The position numbers were made by a program, and so were the translations under genes. Of a stretch of 11,605 bases of DNA, positions 1-7,066 are shown piece by piece. Numbering within the stretch: position 1 is the first letter of the stretch; each line of letters starts with the position of its first letter. The stretch is from the NCBI GenBank assembly GCA_902497035.1, contig CABVDL010000086.1, positions 1-11,605 of the forward strand, written 5' to 3'. The stretch is from an uncultured Prevotella sp. GTDB lineage: Bacteria > Bacteroidota > Bacteroidia > Bacteroidales > Bacteroidaceae. Below the pieces are notes generated by a model. It saw only the letters and a program-made list of their open reading frames with translations. It ran no database searches and had not been told where the DNA came from.

Positions 1-8
1 AACACAAA

Positions 9-40
9 AAGGCTGGATTCCAAGCGAGGAATTCAGCCTT
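9..40 (-). terminator. Rho-independent terminator-like hairpin
   Basis: A 13-base arm at 9-21 pairs with 28-40 around a 6-base loop, with a single G-T wobble. Read on the minus strand, the stem is followed at once by TTTTTGTGTT (positions 10 to 1), the classic intrinsic terminator layout. It is about 340 bases beyond the stop of the last minus-strand gene (383), so it could end the dnaN-recN operon transcript. Read on the plus strand it is followed by AATTTT, so weaker bidirectional use for a gene left of the window is possible. The hairpin is seen directly; its function is inferred. Confidence 0.6.
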
Positions 41-89
41 AATTTTGGTCACACTTTTCAGGTTTTAGCGGACACCAATATTTTTTTTT

Positions 90-147
90 GAAGTATGGAA
101 GTTTTTTGAAGACGGGAAGTTCAGAAGTTTGGAATTTCAGAAGTCCT
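90..147. repeat. Degenerate tandem octamer array (GAAGTTYR-like, 7 units)
   Basis: GAAG or GAAT starts recur at 90, 98, 108, 116, 124, 132 and 140. The spacing is therefore 8, 10, 8, 8, 8, 8, an imperfect 8-base tandem repeat. On the minus strand the units read as ACTTC-type octamers. A run of nine T (81-89) precedes it. The 8-base period does not keep a reading frame, so it is not an obvious coding repeat. It lies in the 3' intergenic region of the minus-strand operon. The periodicity is visible directly; the role is unknown. Confidence 0.65.
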
Positions 148-382
148 GTGATGCTTAAATATGCCGTAATCTGGTTAATTAATTCAAGTTTCGTAAGCTG
201 ATTTCGTTTGCACGGTAGGGACGGGGTCATACCTGCCCTGACCGTTGATGGAATTTCCCCGTCCTAACCCACATACGGAATCCGCCGATATATCCGTGTA
301 ATTTGCATGCTGGAGCTGGCCTTGTGCGGCCCACAATAGTTTTCGACATTTTTTATAGGATTGAATGAGGGGGACGTGGCTG
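148..382. other. Intergenic region with self-complementary segments, no convincing gene
   Basis: No recognisable protein is encoded here. Two minus-strand open frames (39-230 and 184-405) resemble no family I know and the second overlaps the stop of the neighbouring gene. Several arms can pair: 214-226 with 257-269 (8 perfect pairs GACGGGG-side plus a wobble, one mismatch and 3 more pairs), 275-279 with 289-293 (ACGGA/TCCGT, approximate positions), and 322-326 with 332-336 (TTGTG/CACAA). This could be a structured 3' UTR or a small RNA on the minus strand, or simply chance. I see no T-tract after any of these stems. Confidence 0.25.
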
Positions 383-2074
383 CTATTTCTTGTTGTATTT
401 GTCAATCAGCTTCTGCGCGCGGCTATCGCCCTTTTCATTGGCCGTCCTCAGGCAGTCGAGTCCCTCTTCTTTTTTCCCGGTCTCGCAAAGAGCCACACCT
501 TTTATTATATATAGATCGCTGAGGCTATCAGCGTCGGGCAGCCGCAAGGCGAGGTTGCATGTCTGTACAGCCTTGTCGGGCTGGTTGACGCGCAGCTGAA
601 GACTGGCCATCTCTGCATAATATACGGGCTCGCGCGGGTTCAGCACAATGGCGTGGGCGATGTCGTTGAGGGCAATCTGATATTGGCGGATATTGACCTC
701 ACACTTGTATTTGATGTAGTAGAAATCATCGGATCCGCGTCCGCTCATCAGCGAATCGTAGACGAGATAGTCTCTGAAAGCCTTGTGGTATTCACCATCG
801 GAGTCGTAGGCCCGTCCCCTTGCCAGTACGTAGGGTGCCGAGGCCACGCCCCGCTGTACACAGACCGCACTGTCGAGGAGAGCCATTATTTCAGCTTTGG
901 GAGCCTTGAGCATGGTCTTGCACTGCGCGGCCTCCAGGAAAATCTCGCCGTTCTTTCTGAGGGCTGTCTGCTGAAGAGCCATGAAAATGTCCAGGGCTTC
1001 CTTGTATTTTCCCTGTGCATAGCGTATTTGTCCCTCCTGCTGCCTGTAGTTAGGCTGGGGGTTTATCTTCTCTGCTTCTTTCACGAGTCCGACAGCACGG
1101 TCGAGGCTCCATTTCGTAAAGGTTGTGTCAACCCGATAGACCGTGGCCCGATAGACCATGGCTGCGTAGTTACTGTAGGCAACGTCCTTTTGCGCGGCAT
1201 GTTTTACCTCATCCTGCAGCATGTTGTCGGCATCGGTTAGCCGGCCGGCGGCCATCAGACGGTTGGCTCTCGCGTTGTAGCCCTCTGTGGCGGTTGGAAA
1301 TAGCCTGATGAAGTCGTCGATATAAGCCTCATATTTCGCACTGTCCTGGTTCACTGCAAGCATGAGCATGACCACAGCCTGTTCCTTGTCTGACGGCAGT
1401 GCCGTGCGAATGCCCGTGGCACGGAAAGTGTTGTCGTTGATGGAAAGTCCCGTAAGTTTGAAGTCGTTTGTCAGTCTGGTGTCGGCAGCAAATGCCTGTC
1501 CTCCCGTCTCAGGCCGCTGGATGATGGCGAGCAGCTGTCCCTGACTGTTGACGAGCGGGCAGCCGAGCTGTGAGCCGGAGACATCATTGTCGTTGAAGAC
1601 GTAGTAGTTGAGATTAGTCATAAACTTCTCCGTGCGCTGCGGCTTGACAGTGTTGATGGAGGGAGACTTCAAGTCGTAACCGACGATGTACATTGCAGTC
1701 GGCTGGCTGTCCACGGCAACCAGGGGTAATGAGGCTCCGGCATTGCTGTAGCCCTTGAGCCGGAAGCGGCAAAGGTCGTAGTTCTCGGAGATGCCCAGCA
1801 TCACGTCAACGTCATACTGCTTGCCCTTGGCGTCGATGACGATGGCGCGGTCGGCCCCTGTGAAGTCGTGCCACATGGCGACAGCCTCACCCGTATTGCC
1901 CGTGAGTACGGCGTGAGAGCTGGAATGAATGGTGCCGTCTTTGTTGAATGTGGTCAGACTCAGCACGCTCTGTGCGGCTTTTCTGACGGCAGGTGTCTGC
2001 GCCGGGGACGTGCCCGGCACCATAGCCCCCATCATTAGAAAGAGTAAATAAAGCCGGATTATGATTTTTTTCAT
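383..2074 (-). CDS. Secreted protein with degenerate trypsin-like domain and TPR repeats
   Basis: Predicted exported protein of 563 aa. The start is the ATG at 2074, because it opens a classic signal peptide (MKKIII, then a hydrophobic stretch to about residue 20, SPA/Q cleavage near 25-26); the frame is open further upstream but runs into recN. Residues about 35-190 look like an HtrA/trypsin-type beta-barrel: His69 (WHDF), Asp100 (YDLCRF) and the SQLGCPLVN segment at 168-176, which aligns with GNSGGPLVN. The nucleophile Ser is replaced by Leu170, so proteolysis is unlikely. From about 260 to 555 there are roughly five or six TPR-like helical hairpins (for example 340-370, 412-440, 447-480, 482-514). 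It is probably a periplasmic or envelope binding or scaffold protein. It is the last gene of the dnaN operon, 52 bases after recN. The domain calls are by eye; the cellular role is unknown. Confidence 0.85.
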   Translation of the reverse strand: MKKIIIRLYLLFLMMGAMVPGTSPAQTPAVRKAAQSVLSLTTFNKDGTIHSSSHAVLTGNTGEAVAMWHDFTGADRAIVIDAKGKQYDVDVMLGISENYDLCRFRLKGYSNAGASLPLVAVDSQPTAMYIVGYDLKSPSINTVKPQRTEKFMTNLNYYVFNDNDVSGSQLGCPLVNSQGQLLAIIQRPETGGQAFAADTRLTNDFKLTGLSINDNTFRATGIRTALPSDKEQAVVMLMLAVNQDSAKYEAYIDDFIRLFPTATEGYNARANRLMAAGRLTDADNMLQDEVKHAAQKDVAYSNYAAMVYRATVYRVDTTFTKWSLDRAVGLVKEAEKINPQPNYRQQEGQIRYAQGKYKEALDIFMALQQTALRKNGEIFLEAAQCKTMLKAPKAEIMALLDSAVCVQRGVASAPYVLARGRAYDSDGEYHKAFRDYLVYDSLMSGRGSDDFYYIKYKCEVNIRQYQIALNDIAHAIVLNPREPVYYAEMASLQLRVNQPDKAVQTCNLALRLPDADSLSDLYIIKGVALCETGKKEEGLDCLRTANEKGDSRAQKLIDKYNKK

Positions 2075-2126
2075 GCGATTTTTCGTTATCTTGTCCTTTT
2101 TAATATATTTTCCTGTTGTGGTACTT

Positions 2127-3803
2127 TCACTTGCCCAAAGCCTTAGATTGTCCCAACAGTGCCTTGGCATTGGCCACGGCAGCCTCGGTGATGTCACTCC
2201 CGCTTAGCATCTGAGCCAGTTCGTTGACGCGCTGGCTGTCGTTTAGCAAGGTCATGTGGCTTACAGTGCCGCCTGCGGTCTCCTCCTTGCTCACTTTGTA
2301 GTGGGTAGTACCCATGGCCGCGATTTGCGGCAGGTGGGTGATGGAAATGACCTGCCGGTTGTTGTCGCCCATCTCTCTCATAATCTGGGCCATTTTCTCA
2401 GCGACACGGCCGCTGACGCCCGTGTCAATCTCGTCGAAGATGATGGTGGGGAGCCTGACGGCCCCGCTAATCATGGCCTTGAGTGAGAGCATGACGCGGG
2501 CAATCTCGCCGCCCGAGGCCACCTGCGCGATGGGGTTTAGCGGTGTGCTGCTGTTGGCGCTGAAAAGAAAGGCAATCTTGTCTTTGCCCTTGGGCGAGCA
2601 TTCGCGCGGGCTGAAGGCGATGGAGAACTGTACCTTGGGAATGCCTAGCGGAATGAGCCTTCGCCTCATCTCGCTCTCTACGGTCCTCGCGGCCCGGTGC
2701 CGAATTGCGGTGAGCTTGTCGGCCGCACTGTTACAAAGCGCGAAGGCTCTGTCTGCGGCCTGCTTAAGCTCAGCCAGACGCTCGTCGCCGTTGTCAATGC
2801 TCTCCAACTGTTGTCTGATTGCGTTTTGACGGTCGAGCAGTTCGTTGACCGATGCTGCGTGGAATTTCTGCTCAAGGGCATAGATAAGGTCGAGACGCCC
2901 GTTGATGTCGTCCAACTGTTGCGGGTCGAAGTCGATGTCCGACAGATGTCGGCCAATCTCCGAGGCAATGTCTCTCAGTTCGATACAGACCGAGTCAAGC
3001 CTTGCTGCTGCCTCCTGAATATCTGGGAATACCTGAGCGATGCCGTTGAGCCGATCAGATGCTTTTCTGGTGAGGCTGTCGCTTCCCGTCTCGTCGGCCG
3101 ACAGCGCAGCGGAGGCGTCATAGAGCGCGCTTTTAATCTCCTCTGCATGGCTGAGGGTTTTAGACTGCTGCTCGAGTACCTCGTCTTCGCCGGCCTTCAG
3201 TCTGGCACTGTCAAGCTCGTTGAATTGAAAACGGAGGTAATCCGCATTTTCCCTGTTCCTGCGGCATTCCGTCTCAAAGTCTTCGTAAGTTTTCCTTGCC
3301 TTGAGCCAGCCGGCGTAGGCCTCCTGATAAGCTTTAAGCTCGTGCTGGTCCCCGGCGATGATGTCAACAACCTCGAGCTGGAAGTCTTCTTTCTGCAGCA
3401 GGAGGTTCTGGTGCTGGCTGTGGATGTCAATCAGCAAATTGCCGAGGTTGCGCATGACCGTGAGCGAGACAGGAGAGTCATTGATGAAACCACGGCTCTT
3501 GCCGTCGCTTTTCAGCTCGCGGCGGATGATGCAGTCGTCGGCATAGTAGTCGATATCGTTGTCCTTGAAGAATTCTTCCATCTGATAGTTGGACAAATCA
3601 AAATGCGCCTCAACGACGCATTTGCTGCATCCCGACTTGATTTGTCTGGAGTCGGCCCTTTGGCCAAGCAGCAGCTGCAAGGCACCGAGAATAATGCTTT
3701 TGCCCGCTCCCGTCTCACCGGTAATGACCGAGAAGCCAGGGCGGAAACTGATGTTAAGCTCATCGATGAGGGTGAAGTTCTTTATATATAGCTGTTTCAG
3801 CAT
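2127..3803 (-). CDS. recN: DNA repair protein RecN
   Basis: SMC-like ATPase of double-strand-break repair that acts on DNA ends and with RecA in the cytoplasm; 558 aa, the normal length for RecN. The N-terminal ATPase half carries Walker A GETGAGKS at 29-36 and the IHSQHQNLLL segment at 127-136. Residues about 150-370 are the charged helical coiled-coil arms with a central turn. The C-terminal half has the ABC signature ASGGE at 429-433, Walker B TIIFDE at 453-458 followed by IDTGVSG, and the switch His in ITHLPQIAA (488-496). All catalytic motifs are intact. The ATG at 3803 gives the canonical start MLKQLYIKNF and lies 7 bases after the stop of the DUF4835 gene, which implies coupled translation within the dnaN operon. 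Confidence 0.97.
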   Translation of the reverse strand: MLKQLYIKNFTLIDELNISFRPGFSVITGETGAGKSIILGALQLLLGQRADSRQIKSGCSKCVVEAHFDLSNYQMEEFFKDNDIDYYADDCIIRRELKSDGKSRGFINDSPVSLTVMRNLGNLLIDIHSQHQNLLLQKEDFQLEVVDIIAGDQHELKAYQEAYAGWLKARKTYEDFETECRRNRENADYLRFQFNELDSARLKAGEDEVLEQQSKTLSHAEEIKSALYDASAALSADETGSDSLTRKASDRLNGIAQVFPDIQEAAARLDSVCIELRDIASEIGRHLSDIDFDPQQLDDINGRLDLIYALEQKFHAASVNELLDRQNAIRQQLESIDNGDERLAELKQAADRAFALCNSAADKLTAIRHRAARTVESEMRRRLIPLGIPKVQFSIAFSPRECSPKGKDKIAFLFSANSSTPLNPIAQVASGGEIARVMLSLKAMISGAVRLPTIIFDEIDTGVSGRVAEKMAQIMREMGDNNRQVISITHLPQIAAMGTTHYKVSKEETAGGTVSHMTLLNDSQRVNELAQMLSGSDITEAAVANAKALLGQSKALGK

Positions 3804-3810
3804 TTTTTAT

Positions 3811-4776
3811 CTATTGCTTAATTTTTTCCCATGCATTGTTTTGCGACGCATTGATGGAAAACAAGATATCATAGACAGCCTCTTTCTCCTTTTGTGTGCC
3901 ATGGCCTTTGTAGATGTTGGCCAGCTCGTCTTTCTTATAGTCCGTCCAAATCTGCGGCAGCATGCTTACCGGCTTGTCCTCGTGACATTTCTTAAGGTCG
4001 TTTTCCAGCGTTGAAGTGATTTCGGTCCTTCCGCGCTCAGCGTTGGTGGCCATCTCGTCGAGTCCCTTACGATAATAGTTGTATTGGAGCTGTCGGAAAG
4101 GAGCCATTGCACCATCAAGATAGTCATTGATTATGGCGAATCGGTTGCGGCTGTTGTCGAAGGCTTTCCACCCTGCGAAGTCGAGGTTCTGCGCGTTGTT
4201 GGCCAGGTTCATGCACCGCTCCAGGATATCGGAGCCGCCCTGTGGGGAGAAAGTGTCGAGGTCGAGTCCGATAATGAGATAGGCATAGTAAGCAAAAAGA
4301 GCGGTGAGCTGGTTGTCGACGCGATCCTCATTGAACTCCAGCTGGTCAAACTGTGCGTACTCAAAGTTGAAGTCGTTGTCGGTGTTGCTGTAAAGCACAG
4401 ACGTGTAGGCCGAGTTAAACACGGGTCTGTTGGCCTGGATAAGGGCCTTGCAGGTGAACATGTTGGTCGAGGTGTTGTATTTGGTGACCGTGATGTTGAA
4501 GCTGCAGGTGATGCGTTCGTTCTTCTGAAACTGCAGGTTGGTCCACTGGCGGTCGTTGACAAACTGCTGCAATGTCTTTTGCAGGTCATTAAAGACAGAG
4601 CCGTCGGTGCCCGAGATTTGGTTGTGGTTGACGGTAATCTTGGCATTCAGCTCCTGTGCCTGCAATGATGTCACAAGGAATATTTGACAGAGCAGCACAG
4701 AGAAAAGGCACCAGAGGTCTTTCCCATGTCGCTGCCGCAAACAGCCGTCGGGTATGATACCTGCTCTTCTCCGCAT
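3811..4776 (-). CDS. DUF4835 family secreted protein
   Basis: Protein of 321 aa that I place in the Bacteroidetes-specific DUF4835 family from its QELNAKITVNHNQI opening and the conserved VFNDLQKTLQQFVNDRQWTN stretch after it. The function of the family is not known to me. Residues 21-40 form a hydrophobic signal-peptide core ending in SLQA/QE, so it is probably exported to the periplasm or outer membrane. The N-terminus is odd: about 20 charged residues (MRRRAGIIPD onward) precede the core, longer than usual. The only other in-frame candidate start I see is a TTG at codon 13, which is no more convincing. The ATG lies 6 bases after the exonuclease stop, and recN follows 7 bases after its own stop. 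This tight position among DNA repair genes is a conserved neighbourhood, but says little about function for an exported protein. Confidence 0.85.
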   Translation of the reverse strand: MRRRAGIIPDGCLRQRHGKDLWCLFSVLLCQIFLVTSLQAQELNAKITVNHNQISGTDGSVFNDLQKTLQQFVNDRQWTNLQFQKNERITCSFNITVTKYNTSTNMFTCKALIQANRPVFNSAYTSVLYSNTDNDFNFEYAQFDQLEFNEDRVDNQLTALFAYYAYLIIGLDLDTFSPQGGSDILERCMNLANNAQNLDFAGWKAFDNSRNRFAIINDYLDGAMAPFRQLQYNYYRKGLDEMATNAERGRTEITSTLENDLKKCHEDKPVSMLPQIWTDYKKDELANIYKGHGTQKEKEAVYDILFSINASQNNAWEKIKQ

Positions 4777-4782
4777 TGGCCG

Positions 4783-5658
4783 TTATTTTAAGTTCATATT
4801 GAGCTTTGTCTCCCGCAGGCGGATGCGTGTGAGTATCTGCTTGGTGTTGCGCGTGAAGTCGGCTGATTCCATCCAGTTGTAGTAGCCCGGGTCTTTGTGC
4901 AGCACGTCGGTCACGCGCCAACCGCGGTATTTTCCGAAGTTGAACACTTCCTCCCGACGCGGCTTCCCGTTGGCATCGAGGAGGGTGTTGCCGTCAGCGT
5001 CTTTCATGTCTTGCCACACCATGCGGCCGGCAAAGTCAACATTATCGTTCATGACGGACTCGCTGGCCATCACGTCCATGTCGTTGGGCAACGCATTTTC
5101 TTTGTCCTCAACGGTCTCGGGATTGTATTTGTCAAGCTCGCCTTGCAGCACCCGGTAGGTAGCCTCGGTGTCCTGGTCGGCGCGGTGGGCCTTGAAGTCG
5201 TCCTCCATTTTATGGCCGGTGTAGAACCGATAGGCAGCGGCGAGGTTGCGTGGCTCGCGCTTGTGAAAGATAGCCTGGGCATCGATGAGCCTGCACTTGG
5301 AGAAGTCGAAGTCAACGCCTGCACGCAGAAACTCCTCAGCAAGTAAGGGGATGTCGAAGTGATTGCTGTTGAACCCCGCGAAATCGCACCCGCCAAAAGA
5401 GCCGGCCAGTGTCTTGGCGATTTGCTTAAAGGTGGGTGCATTGCTTACGGTCTCGTCGGTTATGCCTGTCAGTTGCTGGACAAAGGGAGGGATAGGCTTC
5501 TCGGGATTGACAAAAATATTCTTTCGCTCTTCCTCGCCGTCTTTGTCGGTTGGCTTCACCTTAATGTATGAAATTTGGATAATCCGGTCGTTGACCAAAT
5601 CGAGCCCTGTTGCCTCCAAATCGAAGACAATCAGGGGCTTTTTTAAGTTTAGTCGCAT
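4783..5658 (-). CDS. DEDDh 3'-5' exonuclease (DNA polymerase III epsilon-like) with C-terminal DUF3820-like domain
   Basis: Cytoplasmic exonuclease of the DnaQ superfamily, 291 aa. The full two-metal active site is present: Exo I FDLEATG with Asp13 and Glu15, Exo II HFDIPLL with Asp102, and Exo III HRADQD with His158 and Asp163. The catalytic domain covers about 1-180. After an acidic linker (about 180-215), residues about 238-280 (FNFGKYRGWRVTDVL, then GYYNWM) match the small DUF3820-like domain often attached to bacterial exonucleases. The ATG at 5658 is chosen: the frame extends to a TTG at 5682 overlapping the dnaN stop, but MRLNLKKPLIVFDLEAT is the normal family opening. It follows dnaN by 20 bases, so clamp and nuclease are co-expressed. 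A role in proofreading or repair is inferred; it may not be the replicative epsilon subunit. Confidence 0.9.
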   Translation of the reverse strand: MRLNLKKPLIVFDLEATGLDLVNDRIIQISYIKVKPTDKDGEEERKNIFVNPEKPIPPFVQQLTGITDETVSNAPTFKQIAKTLAGSFGGCDFAGFNSNHFDIPLLAEEFLRAGVDFDFSKCRLIDAQAIFHKREPRNLAAAYRFYTGHKMEDDFKAHRADQDTEATYRVLQGELDKYNPETVEDKENALPNDMDVMASESVMNDNVDFAGRMVWQDMKDADGNTLLDANGKPRREEVFNFGKYRGWRVTDVLHKDPGYYNWMESADFTRNTKQILTRIRLRETKLNMNLK

Positions 5659-5678
5659 CTGAAATCGTATTATTAGGC

Positions 5679-6803
5679 TCAATCATTCAGCAAAAGCGGC
5701 ATGATAAGCATCAGTACATCCTCATTTTCCTTTTGCTCGGTAGGTACGATAACTCCGGCGCGGCTTGGGTCGCCGAGGTATATCTTTATGCTTTCGCAGT
5801 CGATGGAGTTGAGGATTTCGGTGAAGAAGTCGCCGCGGAAGCCTATTTCCAGCGGTGTTCCGTTGTATTCGCAGATTAGTTTTTCCTTGGCGTGTGTGGC
5901 GAAGTCGATGTCCTCTGACGACAGCTCAAGGCTTCCAGTCTCAAGACGGAATCGGATGAGCTGGCTACTCATGCTGGCAAAGGGCAATACGCGGCGAATG
6001 GCTCCGAGCAAAGACTTACGGTCGATGGTCACCTCATTGGGATTGTCCTCAGGAATGGCAGCATTGTAGTTGGGGAAAACGCCTTCGATGAGCTGGCAGT
6101 TGAGCTGTCCGTCAGTGAAATGGAACTCAGCCGTGTTGGCGTTGAATTTGATGACGACATCTCCGCTGGCCTTGTCAAGGACGCTGCGCAGCAGTGCCGC
6201 AGGCTTCTTGGGCAGAATGAATGAGGAGGGGACTTCACTCTTGATGCTGTAGTTGCGGCAGCGCACGAGCTTGTGGCCGTCGGAGGCGACAATGGAAAGC
6301 GCGTCGGAGGTAAGGTCAAAATAGATGCCGTTCATCACGGGCCTGATTTCGCTGTTGTCGGTAGCGAACAGCGTGTGATTGATGTTGTCGGCCAGCAGCT
6401 CGGCGTCGAGGGTGATGACATGCACGTCTTCGGTAACAGCCCGCTCTTGCGGATACTCTTCTCCGCTGAGTGCCTTGAACTGGTACTGGCCGTTCTGGTA
6501 GATGACAGTCACCTCGAAATTGTCCATGTTTACTTCAAACGTCAGCGGCTGTTCTGGCAATTCCTTGACAGCGTCGAGGATGGTGTGGCTGGGTATGGCG
6601 AAAGTGCCGTCAGTGTCAGCCTCGTCGAGCAGCAGGTTGCTGCGCATGGTATTCTCACCGTCTGAGGCCGTGATGAGCACCTGGCCGTTGCTCACTTGAA
6701 AGAGAAAGCTCTCAAGGATGGAAAGCGAGTTCTTGGCATTGATAACTTTGCACAATGCCTGCAGTCGGCTGTTGAGTGCCGAGCTTGATAGGGTAAATCT
6801 CAT
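5679..6803 (-). CDS. dnaN: DNA polymerase III subunit beta (sliding clamp)
   Basis: Ring-forming processivity factor that encircles DNA and tethers polymerase III and repair enzymes; 374 aa, the usual length. The opening MRFTLSSSALNSRLQALCKV, the middle segment with VASDGHKLVRC, and the C-terminal VLMLIMPLLLND are typical of the three-domain beta clamp. The ATG at 6803 is the first codon of the conserved N-terminus. As in other Bacteroidetes, it is not next to dnaA here but heads an operon with an exonuclease and recN. A good promoter match lies about 38 bases upstream (6841-6871). Confidence 0.97.
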   Translation of the reverse strand: MRFTLSSSALNSRLQALCKVINAKNSLSILESFLFQVSNGQVLITASDGENTMRSNLLLDEADTDGTFAIPSHTILDAVKELPEQPLTFEVNMDNFEVTVIYQNGQYQFKALSGEEYPQERAVTEDVHVITLDAELLADNINHTLFATDNSEIRPVMNGIYFDLTSDALSIVASDGHKLVRCRNYSIKSEVPSSFILPKKPAALLRSVLDKASGDVVIKFNANTAEFHFTDGQLNCQLIEGVFPNYNAAIPEDNPNEVTIDRKSLLGAIRRVLPFASMSSQLIRFRLETGSLELSSEDIDFATHAKEKLICEYNGTPLEIGFRGDFFTEILNSIDCESIKIYLGDPSRAGVIVPTEQKENEDVLMLIMPLLLND

Positions 6804-6840
6804 GGTTATCTTAGTTTTTTATTGTAATCTTTTTGTCGGA

Positions 6841-6871
6841 CAAAGATACAACATTTTTTTCTTACCTCAAC
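6841..6871 (-). promoter_or_regulatory. Promoter for the dnaN operon (Bacteroidetes sigma-ABfr type)
   Basis: On the minus strand, TATCTTTG (complement of 6841-6848) matches the Bacteroidetes -7 consensus TAnnTTTG exactly. GTTG (complement of 6868-6871) lies 19 bases upstream and matches the -33 TTTG box with one difference. The predicted start of transcription is near 6835, leaving a leader of about 30 bases to the dnaN ATG. The motifs are seen; promoter activity is inferred. Confidence 0.7.
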
Positions 6872-6997
6872 AATTAATGTATATTTTATTTGCGCTCTTA
6901 ACGGATTTATGAAGTATTAACAGATAGTCGTGATCATTATAATACCAGCAGTTTATTCACTGACAATCATTTTTTTTGGATATTTATGGATGAAAAA

Positions 6998-7028
6998 TTT
7001 GCGGATTGATATTTTTTTACTAACTTCG
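6998..7028 (+). promoter_or_regulatory. Promoter for the DUF3127-serC-serA operon
   Basis: TTTG at 6998-7001 is followed after exactly 19 bases by TAACTTCG at 7021-7028, one base off the TAnnTTTG consensus. The predicted transcription start is near 7034, giving a leader of about 33 bases that contains a palindrome (7047-7063). The two divergent promoters lie about 125 bases apart, with an AT-rich spacer between them. Confidence 0.65.
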
Positions 7029-7046
7029 CCGATAAAACATATCAAC

Positions 7047-7063
7047 AACTTTAACTTAAAGTT
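7047..7063 (+). promoter_or_regulatory. Perfect 8-1-8 palindrome just before the DUF3127 start
   Basis: AACTTTAA, one C, then TTAAAGTT is a perfect dyad ending 3 bases before the ATG at 7067 and lying in the predicted 5' leader. As RNA it could fold into a 6-bp stem with a 5-base loop across the ribosome entry site; as DNA it could be an operator. The symmetry is seen directly; either function is inferred. Confidence 0.4.
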
Positions 7064-7066
7064 ATC

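Noticed and set aside
41..80. Possible end of an insertion sequence (GTGTCCGCTAAAA on the minus strand)
   Set aside because: It felt similar to ends of some Bacteroidetes IS elements, but no partner inverted repeat, target duplication or transposase fragment is visible in the window.
184..405. Small minus-strand open frame (73 codons) downstream of the TPR gene
   Set aside because: It overlaps the TPR gene stop, resembles no family, and its composition does not look like the neighbouring genes.
2075..2197. N-terminal extension of the TPR gene by 41 codons, overlapping recN
   Set aside because: The extension reads out of a different frame of recN and precedes a clean signal peptide, which would be buried if it were translated.
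2697..3791. Long plus-strand open frame (364 codons) opposite recN
   Set aside because: It is fully antisense to a certain RecN gene, shows no recognisable domain, and is explained by codon bias of the GC-moderate coding strand.
4084..4668. Plus-strand open frame (194 codons) opposite the DUF4835 gene
   Set aside because: Val/Gly-rich antisense shadow with no domain and no promoter or initiation context.
5659..5682. TTG start for the exonuclease overlapping the dnaN stop
   Set aside because: The ATG at 5658 gives the family's usual N-terminus; the 8 extra residues are not conserved-looking, though coupling through the overlap cannot be fully excluded.
6953..6961. Near DnaA box TTATTCACT between dnaN and the DUF3127 gene, suggesting an origin
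   Set aside because: Only one site with one mismatch was seen. An origin would need a cluster of boxes and an unwinding element, and dnaN alone does not mark oriC in Bacteroidetes.
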